Assembly (NCBI GenBank): GCA_946406115.1
Contig: OX291540.1
Span: 8,614,563-8,678,562, forward strand
From: Apoda limacodes
Taxonomy: Eukaryota > Arthropoda > Insecta > Lepidoptera > Limacodidae
Reading direction: 5' to 3'
DNA length: 64,000 nt
The notes beneath the pieces were generated by a model. The model was given only the letters and a program-made list of their open reading frames with translations. It was not told the origin of the DNA and ran no database searches. Within the stretch, counting starts at the first letter, position 1, and the number at the start of each line of letters is the position of its first letter. Position numbers and translations under genes: made by a program. Positions 32,843 through 43,079 of this stretch are shown here, piece after piece.

Positions 32843-35014
32843 TACTTTGGAAGTAAAGAACACTAAAAAGTCATAGGTAGTTAAAGTAAAATATAAACAA
32901 GGTTTCCATCAATATTTTCGACATCGTAACTTGAGACTGAAATATCTCATTTTCTTTCTAACTATAGCGGGCGTGTCATTTACTGGAAAAAGATTTATAA
33001 TAACTAAATATTTAGAATGATCACAAGTACAACCACGCTCAGCAGACCCTGGTGTACATACTTCAGAGACCTTAAACAGACTTACCTATTATCAGCAAAG
33101 AGTTGGGAAAAAGTTATTAAGGGCTTAAGATACATTTCGAGTTCTTAGAACTTAATATTATCATAGACAAAAAAAGTCTCAGAAGTCATAACCCAAAACA
33201 ACTTTAATCATTTCGGAAGGTACCTACTATTTCAGCTTCCAAGACTTGGGAGCTCAGAGATTCTTGTAAAGAGACAGCAGGCGGCACAAAGACTGATGAC
33301 GAAGATTTTCAACATGACTAATGAAGTGTGTAGAATCTTTTATTTTAAGACATATTTCTAACACGATGGAAACATTTGTTTCGTTGAATATTTACCGAAA
33401 CAAAAGCGTCAGAATGACTTATCGCTGACTTCTGAAAGACTGTGAGTAACTTACGAGGGTGTCGTAACATAATCTTAAAGAGAAACCTTCTATGAATTAA
33501 AAATAATAGTAAATGTCATGTATGTCTTATATGCGATTTTGTGTTTATTTTGTATATGTTTCGTGCAAGCATTCATTTGCCAAATAACAATTTCCGTCGA
33601 ATTTGGCAAGGATTAGGTCTTGGAATATGGATTGATTATTACAAAATGGAATTTTTATACTTTAATTGTGTAATTGATGAACGTATTACAGCCGGCCTAT
33701 GAGTTAATATAGTCACTGCTTTATGTATCAACAACAAAAAAATATAGCCATTTCATACGTCCCTTATGGTGTGTGTCTCTAAGTCAGCTGTTTTCATACA
33801 CATTTCAAGGTTAAGATATCACAATGCGTTGTATACTACATTGCGTATGGGGGACCAGTCTGTCCATAGCTTCGAAAGCCCGTTCGTTCTATGTATGCTT
33901 CTTATTGGGTTAAATAGAATACAAAAAATAGTACCAGCTATTAATTTGTCAAGTTACCATAAATTACCCTTGAGTTTCGGTACCTTCTGAGCGTACCCAC
34001 AAACTTACTACGTTATCATACGTTTCGGCCGTGTAGTAGGGAACTGCAACTGCAGTTTACGGCTTCATTTACGACTGCTCGTGACAGCGTATTTATTGCA
34101 CCAAGCTTTACTGCCCTAACTCTGACATGTGGATACATTCTCCAACTAACCTACGGCATAATGATGACTGACTGTGATCCATTCTTCGACATGACAGTTG
34201 TAGACGGACATATGCTTGAATTGTAAAATGTTGGTTCTTAAATAGTTTGAGTTTGTGTAGAAGAATTTGATTTATAGTAGGGTTTAATTTCGCTCGTGAT
34301 ATTTGATAATTACATATTTATATCAAATATGACATTATTATGCGGTCACGTAGCCCCAGTAGTAACTGATGAACCTTGATTGTTAAGTAAATATATCTTA
34401 ATTCCTCTTTCTTAATTCCATAAATGGTTGGAATTTCGCATATAATTTGTCTGCGTTAGGAGTGTCAGACTGGAGACAAACTTATGATTTTTATAGTAAC
34501 CACTATCACTGATAATAAAATTTCTAAAGGACTAAGACAACAGAAGGTCATTGAGTATACAAACAAGCAATATACAACATTGTTATTTTATTGTAAACAA
34601 ACGTGCTTACTGCAAATATATATATGAAATATAATTGGTTGTTAAGTAATACCCGTAAGCTATAAAGTCATTTTGATATTCCTGCTGTAAAATCTGCTCA
34701 TTTATTACTATAAATTCAATATAATGTCTGTTTTCTCTTTGTTAACGTCCGGTTAGTGTCTATTTTATTTTGATGACAACTACCATTTGTATCTAGGCAG
34801 TAGGCAGGCTTTATTTAATACTTCTCAATTTATTGCCTATTCAGACAGGCATTGTTGATAGTTTCTCAATTATTCTATTTGCTTTCTCCCTGCCCGGACT
34901 CGAGCTCGTAAAATGTACGTTGAATGTTTTGCCTTTTGTATAAATAAATCGTTGGCTTTGCAATTGAATTGACTATCATTGCTAATTGGCTAGATAGTTT
35001 GTTTATTGAACTAC
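32843..35014. other. Long stretch without recognisable features
   Basis: AT-rich; the 74-codon frame at 33766-33990 has no motif. Confidence 0.4.
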
Positions 35015-35285
35015 TAGCTTTTGCCCGCGGTTCCACCCGCTCTTAATTCGGTTATTTTTACAGCAACTTCTCAATTATACAAAAGAAAACCAACTCACAC
35101 TTGATGTTTTCAAGTAGCCTTTGTCCTTCCCCTGGGACTTAAACTATCTCCATGCCAAATTTGCCTGCGGTTCTACCCGCGCTCAACTCAGTTATCAGTA
35201 TAGGATTTCAACAAAAACTCCTCAATTATAGAAAAAACCGACTCACACTTGACGTTTTCAAGTAGCCTATGTCCTTTCTCTTTAA
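35015..35285 (+). repeat. 'CTAGCTTTTGCCCGCGG' repeat with internal 140-bp direct duplication
   Basis: It begins TAGCTTTTGCCCGCGGTTCC, a repeat end widespread in Lepidoptera. The segment from GCCCGCGGTTCCACCCGC (35023) recurs as GCCTGCGGTTCTACCCGC (35163), each followed by CAATTATA, CCGACTCACACTTGA-like and TTTTCAAGTAGCCT. Related ends: 51565 (plus) and 53650-53688 (minus). Confidence 0.6.
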
Positions 35286-35418
35286 TTTGCGTTTCAATTA
35301 AGAAATATTTGGATCCTCATGATTATGAGCCGCGGTCCAAGCCTCATGGGCAGTTATTTGAGAATTTTAGCTTCTCTGCAAGACCGATTAACCCACGGGA
35401 GTTTTTTGACACCGGCAG

Positions 35419-35925
35419 CTACTCGTATACTAAAACATTCCATACCACCGAGATTTGTCTTAGTGACTGAGGCTGCACAGACGTCAGGATCTTCTTAGTT
35501 AAAGCAGAGAGGCACCACGGGTGCGATGCATAGAGTTCACGCAATCCATCCCTGACTGCCGACTTATAATGTAACACACTACGCCAATTAGTTGTCCCAG
35601 ATGAATCTGGTTGTGTGCATGACACTTGAGTTCGAACGAGGCAGTACTCCGAGGAGCCAAGAGGCGCATCCTCTGAGACGGAATATCCGTGCGAACGTGT
35701 AGTCAGCAGAAGGTCCAGTAAGGAGCTCGTATGGTCCTCTATATCTGATATTCTTGTTGGAGAAAGTAGCTGGTAGCTGAGAGAATTCATAGGTAGGAGC
35801 AAATTCATGAGCAGATATCCAGAGACAAGTGAGAGAACTGATTCACTCACGATGGTAGGCGTTAAAGTGTCCCAAAATAACTAGTTCTGGTGCGGGATAT
35901 TGCTCTAAAACTTTGTCAGTCAAAC
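35419..35925 (-). mobile_element. CR1-like LINE endonuclease domain, dead
   Basis: On the minus strand VLEQYPAPELVILGHFNAYH (about 35850-35912) is the catalytic GDFNAHH segment with Asp changed to His. After a frameshift, LSPTRISDIEDHTSSLLDLL, TTRSHGYSVSEDAPLGSSEY and CLVRTQV follow, where the usual SDHCLV is SEYCLV. A WxxVLHYKSA and YASHPWCLS region ends it. Both key endonuclease motifs are damaged. The 143-codon frame is only part of the domain. Confidence 0.75.
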
Positions 35926-36279
35926 TCAGGTGCGTGAAAAGTCTACGCAGTTTCTAGGTGATCGTGAACTGCGTTAATCATAGATACGAAATTATGATTA
36001 ATAATTATGTATAATTAACCTGATAAGGGTTTTTAAACTTATAAATCATAAAACTAATATCATAATTAAATATTTAGCCATATCGGTGTTTATCAAACAC
36101 GTTAAAATAAAATCAAGTGCTTATAGTACCCAAATATTGTCACTGTATCGATCGATGCACCCTGAGAACGCATTGCTTGCACTTAAATTATGGGGTTGGG
36201 GGATCGCGACACATTCAATATGACCTTTATTGCAGTGTCTTGAGGGTGAAAATCATTCGGCGTGTATCTTTTGGGGGAC
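35926..36279. other. No gene; region upstream of a candidate promoter
   Basis: AT-rich to 36110, then mixed composition up to the TATA box. Confidence 0.35.
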
Positions 36280-36378
36280 TATATAAAGGGGCTTGAATGA
36301 CCCACGTGCAGTCACATACATTATTGCGTGATCCTTTTTTTGGATGGGTGTACAAACGAAATTTGTTTTTGGACACGT
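36280..36378 (+). promoter_or_regulatory. TATA + initiator promoter and short first exon with GTAAGT donor
   Basis: TATATAAA at 36280-36287 is followed 30 bases later by GCAGTC (A at 36310), the spacing and near-consensus of an arthropod Inr (TCAGTY). The presumed 69-base exon ends GGACAC|GTAAGTAC at 36378. It contains an ATG at 36344 opening MGVQTKFVFGH up to the donor. A short first exon ending a few codons after ATG is usual in insect cuticle-protein genes, but I cannot identify a second exon downstream. Candidate only. Confidence 0.38.
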
Positions 36379-36949
36379 AAGTACATTTTAAAAGGCGTGT
36401 AATCTAAGTAATTTTTAGTTTATTTATAATTTGTTTTTATGCTTATATGAGACGTGTTTTGCATTTTAGACCGATGAGAGTTGAGTTGAAGATGTTAACG
36501 AAAAAGATTCATATATTTTTTAAATACTTTAACGAAAATGGTTTTTAACATAATTAAGATATATTTTGGCATTTTAGTAATATATAGAAATCTTACATTT
36601 TAAGTTTTAAATTTTACCCGCAACTTAGAGTAATTTAGTAACTTTTTGTCATAAACATGTTATTTTTAAGTTCGTTAAGGTCTTATGTTGCATGTGAGTG
36701 CATTGTTTTTAAGTGAAATTTCAGATATTCGGGCTGAAGATAATTCCACTTTGAGAAAATTTCTTACATATATTCATAAAAAATGCCTATACACACGGAA
36801 AGATTTGCGGTGTACTGTGTTTGGCGATTCATTCACTTAAACTAAGTAATAGTATATTACTTACGTATTGTGATGCGATTAAATATTACTTGTGTATAAG
36901 AAACAATATTCTTCGGTTCAATAATGGGAAATACCCTTCAGTCAAAGAC
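36379..36949. other. AT-rich, possible intron
   Basis: No exon-like frame recognised. Confidence 0.35.
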
Positions 36950-37700
36950 TTATGTGAAATAATTGCTATTAACATTGAAAAAATATAAAACAAAGCGTCT
37001 TTTCCAAAGATTAGTCACCAACAAGTCGTCGCAAGGCTGATATCGTATAACAATAAGTATAAGAGTGTGAAAAGAATTCGCAGTGATACAAAAAAAACGA
37101 AGTTCTACGAGGATTCTCAGAGGAAGTTGATTGTTATAGCAACTTCTAAGTGTATCGAGAGCAGTATGCAAATATGATTGTAAGTGCCTGTGGCCTAGGA
37201 AAACTTCTTAAGAAACCAAAGTAACAGAGTAACTATCGAGTTTCTTGCCGGATTCTTCTCGGTAGAAATCAACAACATTGTGAACCGGCGGGAAGGTGGG
37301 AGGGTTCAAAAAATAATATTTTTCTAACTTTGACGATTCAAAAGTGATTGTAAAATCCTTATTTGAATAAACCATTTTGACTTTGACTTTGAAAGAAATT
37401 ATCGCGAAATGTATATTGGTTCTGTGAATAAGGTGATGATAGAATCTATCCAGCGTATTGAGGTAAGAAAACGAAAGTATGATGATTTTGTAAAGAAATC
37501 TTTCGGCACCTACTCCAAGCCCTTCTTCATCTACCCCAGCGATAGTTTGATTTGATTTGGACAGTTCTTCTGACACATCCGATGAAGATGAGATTCCCAT
37601 AATAAAAACATCGAGACGATCTGGCAAAGCAACTAAACAGATGTGAGGTGAGCTGCAAAATCTAGCTACCGCGTATGAAATTGAAAAATATCCTTAGGAA
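36950..37700 (+). pseudogene. Decayed ORF of a repeated type, split by a LINE 3' end
   Basis: The plus strand before 37230 reads YNNKYKSVKRIRSDTKK, then FYEDSQRKLIVIATSKC, then YDCKCLWPRK in another frame. After the LINE 3' fragment, NYREMYIGSVNKVMIESIQR, KYDDFVKKSF and an acidic SSSDTSDEDEIPIIKTSRRS follow, with stops and frame changes. The Cys pairs followed by a 'xxRxMxIGxV' stretch look like one family of proteins that is present in multiple copies in some insect genomes. I cannot name its function. Opposite-strand frames here (for example 37208-37627) are shadows. Confidence 0.35.
37232..37395 (+). mobile_element. LINE 3' UTR with (TTTGAC)n tail
   Basis: GAGTTTCTTGCCGGATTCTT, GTGAACCGGCGGGAAGG, GACGATTCAAAAGTGATTG, CTTATTTGAATAAACC and the tail TTTGACTTTGACTTTG. 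Same family as 12131-12270. It interrupts the decayed ORF. Confidence 0.75.
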
Positions 37701-38145
37701 CCACACACAGGCAGTAGAACGGCGCGTCAAGCTCGTAACGAGGCTATGTTATCTGTTTGCGGAACAGAAGCTAGAGACAGTTTTATTCGTACAAGGATAA
37801 AAACCAGGCAAGACATACTACTTTTTATCACCAAATATCAGTATTTCCGACAAAAAGAAGGTGCGGTGACTTTTAATTTAAAACCACAAAACATGTCTTT
37901 CACTGTATTTTAATTTTTTTTATTTTATATAATTGTCTAGGTAATTTTAGGTACTGATACTATATTATTGTCTTAAATAAAGCTCTGTTTGTATACTAAA
38001 AGTTGATTTTTTTTTCAAATATGCAAACCTGATGCGCCACTTCAAGATAATTGACTTAGAAAGCTGAAATTTCGCATGAACACTTTTAAGATTATGGGTC
38101 ATTGATCGGTAAAACAGGAACATGAAAATTAAAAAAAAAATTTTT

Positions 38146-38247
38146 TGCTCCTCCCTAATACATACATCCGGACTAAATGTTTGTCCAGTGCGGGAATCGA
38201 ACCCACACTACACGGGGCCACACTACCGACTAGGCTGTGAGGGAGTT
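38146..38247 (-). mobile_element. tRNA-derived SINE head, second family
   Basis: The minus strand reads TCACAGCCTAGTCGGTAGTG (A box region), then GTGTGGGTTCGATTCCCGCA (B box) and CTGGACAAACATTTAGTCCG. No proper tRNA cloverleaf 3' end is present. A related head is at 57518-57575. Confidence 0.65.
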
Positions 38248-38515
38248 AAAATTTATCAGAAATCGCAATAATTAATCACTTGACCGATTTCAACCAAGCG
38301 TGCTTATCAAAGCGACTACACTAGGGAGGTGTGAGTTAATTATATTATTTTTGTTACAGATTAAATCATCATTCTTCATACACACGGTAGAGTATCTACA
38401 AGATTTTTTTGCGCTAAACAACTGGATTTCCGTCACTGAAGGATAACCTTGCGTCAGACTCTGGCACTAAATACGTGGTCACCATAGTATGACTATTATT
38501 AAACATTTATACATG

Positions 38516-38762
38516 CCCCTTAAATGCCCATCGGGGTTTGGCCTACCGATCCCGAGGGCGATTTGGGCCACAGACATACGCGAGCCCAGTGTGGATTGAG
38601 GACTTTGCATGCGTCTTTTTTGTACATATACAGGTTTCCTTACGATGTTTTTGACAAATAATCAATGTACTTAAAAAACTAACATTGGTATTCATTGGTA
38701 TGGCTCGAACCTCCGCCTCTCAGGCACGAAGTGAAATTGAAACCCCCTAGACCACCACCGAA
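38516..38762 (-). mobile_element. tRNA-derived SINE, diverged copy
   Basis: The minus strand has GGTGGTGGTCTAGGGGGTTT, GGAGGTTCGAGCC, CGTAAGGAAACCTGTATATG, ACGCATGCAAAGTCC and GGGCCAAATCGCCCTCGGG in the order of the 26052 copy. The frame at 38695-38895 starts inside it and is not a gene. Confidence 0.75.
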
Positions 38763-39089
38763 ACTAAACTTGGCCTGGAGACGTGTGATAGCTTACTTCA
38801 AACGAATCGGAAAAGCAAAAATCGAACTAGTGTCTCGGAATATCGAAATGGAATTGAAATCTTTTAGATCCTACAGAGGCAGATGTTTATCATAAAATTA
38901 AGTTATTTGTAATAAAAAAAAATGTTAGTTGAATTTCGCCTGAATTCCGCTAACGATACCGAACTAATAATTTAATTAATTGTATTAATTATTATTAAAA
39001 TTAAATTAAATTGTGAACCAACAAAAAATCCTAAAGTATTACTATTAAATATATATATATAAGAAATAGTTATACTTAAAAGAACGTTT
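38763..39089. other. AT-rich, no gene
   Basis: Includes a (TA)n run at about 39050-39061. Confidence 0.45.
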
Positions 39090-39685
39090 CAATTTTATAG
39101 GGTCTACAGCTCATCGCGCCACTACAAACATGATGCTGAAAACCCCAACACATTATTCCCAAGCATATAATGACTCATTCACTGTCACAGCCATAAGGCT
39201 ATGGAATATTTTCCCATCAATGTCATAAAAGCACAAACGTTAAGAATATTTAAAAAGCTCGTAATCACACATTACTTAAAAATTTAAGCTGTCTCATCAA
39301 CACTGTTTATTTATCTATATTATTTAAGATGTATGTAGTTTGTGTATTTATATTAGTTTATTTTATGTTATGTATTTGATGAATATTTATTTTGTTTAGA
39401 TGTTTGTGCGTATAAGTACCTATTATTTATTATTCAAATGTATATAAATTTAGCTATGGCTATAAATGTATATATTATTTTACTGTTGCTTTTATTTTTT
39501 CTTATATTGTTTCAGTTAGCACATTCTTCTCAATAATTTTATAAAGTCTCCTCTACCCAACGTTGTCTGGAAGAGATCGCTCATTAGCGATAAGACCGCC
39601 AATTTGTTATTTCTTTGATTGTTTTAATTGTTTTGTATTTTATATGCGCAGTAAATATATTATTATTATTATTATAACTAGTGGT
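39090..39685 (+). mobile_element. LINE polymerase C-terminus, 3' UTR and (ATT)n tail
   Basis: MLKTPTHYSQAYNDSFTVTA then IRLWNIFPS (39129-39220) matches the 'xxTxxYxxSFTVTAIRLWNxLP' end of insect LINE polymerases. The 3' UTR contains TTGTCTGGAAGAGATCGCTC, ATTAGCGATAAGACCGCC (39562-39602) and ends in ATTATTATTATTATTATAA near 39658-39677. The 5' part is missing. Confidence 0.75.
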
Positions 39686-41640
39686 ACCTACCATGTTTAA
39701 CCGATATTATTATTAAATCAATAAATGCATTAACTGTACTTTTCTATTTATATTGAGAATAAAGTATTTAAAATGCATCTTGATAGGATACCGTACGCAG
39801 CTGGCAAAGATCATTGTACACCCATCAGTAGGACATGTTTTATGTTTACTACCATACATGTTAGTAATAAAATTAAGATTGTTTTTGTCTATTTTGTTCT
39901 AAATTGTATCACGTGCACTTTACCGAAATGATAAAAAAAAACACATTTAAAGCAGGCATTGAACTGCCCAAATCGTCATGAACATACATACGAGTATTCA
40001 CAGGCTTGAAATGGTCGAACAAATTAAAAAGAATTCAAGAGATTGACGAAAATGTGAATGGGGCTTTGGGTTGTATGCAAACAATAGTTGGCAAGTTCTT
40101 TGTCTCATTAGCATGTTGACACAGTGTCATGGCACAGAAGTGACATAACGCGGCACTCAGGACATCCTAGAATCTACGTTTACGTTCTCCACTCCAGCCT
40201 TGCCAAATTTATGTAAACGTATTCCTGTCTCGAATAAACATCGTTTCGGCCCCAGTTTACAATCAAAACACGCCTCTGGGCGGTGAAATGTAGATCAGTT
40301 TTCGTATATCCTGGTTTGTCTTCGTACGGAATATGCGAGCTTTTGGAGCTTACTTACGTATCAGTTTTGATAATTTGGCTTGTTCGGGGTTTTAGGGTGT
40401 CGTGATTGGCTTTATTTTTTACGTTACATACTGTATCAGGATGGTCTTTAGTTATTAATTCAGTTGTTAGTTTTGTGTTCAAAGTTTAAATATTCATATA
40501 AGGTTATCTATACTAATTTAGACCAACCCACCACCATTAATTTAGTGGTATAAAAAAAAAAAATTAGAAATTGTTCATAACGTCCCAGAACTGAAATTAG
40601 TACAAGTATACATGAGTCCTTTTGGTCACTTCACCTGCAATGCAGTTTGAAGACTTCTACGACACTCAATTGCTGCCGGAAAAAATTTTTTTCGTCCATT
40701 AATGTTTTCTTAATTTCTCTACATAACTACGACTATATATGAAGTTTGGCGGTTCACATAACATACCTGGCTGTAAAATCGGTATTGATGGAAAGATAGC
40801 AGAATTATAAAGCTTTAAGATATGGACAGACTACATTACGAAACTGTTACGCTACGCAACCCTAAACAAAATAATAACAAAAACTAGTACTTTATGTGGT
40901 TGGGAAATAAATGTGTTCTATTCATTCTACTACGAAATGCATACAAAAATTATACAATAATTATTTTAGTTACATCATTTTGTAATTATGTACACAGTTT
41001 TTATTTTATGTATTGTTTATTAACAAGGTTTTTCTTGCACGCTATTTAATCACTGTCAATAATATTTTAACAGTTGCCTTATTCGCACAAATATTTTTAT
41101 TTTATAAACACTTTTATTCCATATTATTGCATTTTATGTTTACAAACACAGGACGTCACGTTGGTTGTTATAATTATCCGATCCATTGAACCTCGACAAC
41201 GTTAGATTTCCTGGGTTCTAAATTAAAAAAAAAAAAAAAACCCTTGTACATGGAAGACGAAGAATGTACCGCTAATTACAGAGGGGAACCACAGTGCCTT
41301 GTCGAGAAGCTACTGATTTGGCGCGGCGGAACGAAGATAAATAGCAGTTTAATTGGTTAAGTGGATAGTGTCGTTGTATGGGGCACACCGCGATGTATCC
41401 GCGTCGCTGATATCATTACGACTGTGATTTTCTTTGTTATTTGGACAGGTTTCAGTATCCATAATATGAAGAAAACAAATCAGGTAATCCATGCACACTT
41501 AAATTACAGTATAGGAAAGCACGTTATGCAGTATGGACCACTGTCCGCTGTTCTCTGGTTTTGACCTTACCTCCATCCCCCCTCTTAAACGATCCTGTTA
41601 CCGTGCTTATAAGCGCACAGATTTGCCAAGCACGTGTAGA
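39686..41640. other. No gene recognised
   Basis: Mostly AT-rich. Slightly GC-richer unique-looking sequence at 40120-40330 and 41150-41350 (an A16 run at 41226). The 67-codon frame at 41361-41564 has no motif. Confidence 0.4.
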
Positions 41641-41770
41641 GCGACAACCCAAGCCGAGGCTTCCCCCGCGGGGAGCCCTTGAGCGTTGGGCGCTATATGG
41701 GCTGAGGCTCCTTCAGAGTCTCGCCCCAAAAGTCCGGTGAAGCAGTAATGGCTGCAACAGCCAACTGCAT
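41641..41770 (-). repeat. GC-rich repeat shared with 63054-63183
   Basis: The minus strand begins ATGCAGTTGGCTGTTGCAGC and ends CTTGGGTTGTCGC. It matches 63054-63183 over the same 130-base length with about a dozen differences by eye. Its source element is unknown. Confidence 0.75.
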
Positions 41771-41846
41771 AGTCAGCTCAGAAAAAAAAAATGTCTCAAG
41801 GTGTGCTCACATTATGGTTACGTAGGTGATTCTCTGTCTACCCGTA

Positions 41847-41852
41847 TACGTG
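41847..41852. repeat. Left target site duplication TACGTG
   Basis: Identical to 48834-48839; six bases as produced by Polinton integrases. Confidence 0.75.
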
Positions 41853-41939
41853 AGTAGTAGAGGGGATTCGTTGGTTCTGGCGCACTTCCCCCCAACCTCA
41901 ACCCCTCGCCTAAAAAAAAGCTCACCAATTTTTCTGCTT

Positions 41940-42215
41940 TGTACGACTCGCGCTTGACCACTCTCAAAACATCGTTGGTCCTGGCTCGCTACCCTCCAAC
42001 CCCAACCCCTCGCCTAAAAACTTTTCTGCCCCCGCACGACTCGCGCTTGACCACTCTCAAAACCACCCCTGTGTCTGGGGTGTGGCGACTCGCGCTTGAC
42101 CACTCTCAAAACCACCCCTGTGTCTGGGGCTATGTCGACTCACGCAACCAACCCCTGTGTCTGGGGCTATGTCGACTCACGCTTGACCAAAACTACTGCG
42201 TGACGTCACAGTGGC
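41940..42215. repeat. GC-rich terminal tandem repeats of the fold-back element
   Basis: The unit CGACTCGCGCTTGACCACTC + TCAAAACCACCCCTGTGTC + TGGGG recurs about five times with length variants, and looser relatives extend to about 42440. The unit contains CCCCTGTGTCTGGGG, which can form a hairpin. The mirror set is at about 48474-48750. The 99-codon frames over both sets are translations of the repeat, not genes. Repeats of this type within termini fit a Polinton-like TIR. Confidence 0.85.
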
Positions 42216-42713
42216 TCCTGTGTATAACTTGTCTCTAGTTTTGTTATGTAATTACATCATTATCGTAATGGGTTATCATGTTTTTCCCCGTTCATAATAA
42301 AGTTATTCCTATTTAATTACAATGATGTTGGTGGTGACATTCCAAAAACTAGTCCCCCGAGGGTGTATCTCAAGGTTTTAGGGGTGTGTCCACTCACGCT
42401 TTACAAAAACAACCTGGAGACGTGTCGGTTCACGCTTGATATGACTTGACATGTTATACCTACAGAAAATCTTCAATTCAAGTCGGTCGAAGTTTAAAGA
42501 GAAAAGCTGATAATAGTGTTAAAGATTTACAACTAGCATTGACGTCATCATGATGTGTCAAATATGTGATTTACAGGTTAAGCAAAGATTCTATGCTCAG
42601 CACTTACGATCTAAGAAACACAAATAGAAATGTCTTATTCTTAATCATAATTTACTTTATGTGTCTGTTATATCACTCGTGAAGTATTTATAGCATCAAT
42701 TGAAGAATCAATA

Positions 42714-43055
42714 CTATTTTATTATTCATGCAGATTTTGATCAGGAAACAAAAGATTTAAAAAATTCTTTTGAATTTTTAAATTTGACTATTAGGAATTG
42801 GATAAAAAATGGTGAATTAGAAAATTATTCAGAACCTTTAAGTGATGACATTAAAAATAAAATGTGTAATGACACATAGTGATTCTATTTTATTATTCAT
42901 GCAGATTTTGATCAGGAAACAAAAGATTTAAAAAATTCTTTTGAATTTTTAAATTTGACTATTAGGAATTGGATAAAAAATGGTGAATTAGAAAATTATT
43001 CAGAACCTTTAAGTGATGACATTAAAAATAAAATGTGTAATGACACATAGTGATT
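42714..43055 (+). repeat. Exact-looking 171-bp tandem duplication inside the arm
   Basis: Two head-to-tail copies (42714-42884 and 42885-43055), each containing a frame HADFDQETKDLKNSFEFLN and ending MCNDT-stop. The right arm has the same pair (about 47634-47975), so the tandem duplication came before, or was copied with, the arm duplication. Confidence 0.85.
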
Positions 43056-43079
43056 TAGAAAAAAAAAAAAAAAAAAACA

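Noticed and set aside
35249..35470. 73-codon plus-strand ORF overlapping the LINE endonuclease
   Set aside because: Antisense to the recognisable endonuclease fragment and to the preceding repeat.
37208..37627. 139-codon minus-strand ORF
   Set aside because: It is the shadow of the plus-strand LINE 3' end and the decayed ORF around it.
41939..42238. 99-codon ORF (and its mirror at 48451-48750)
   Set aside because: It is the translation of the GC-rich tandem repeat at the ends of the fold-back element. Periodic peptide, present in both arms; no independent sign of coding.
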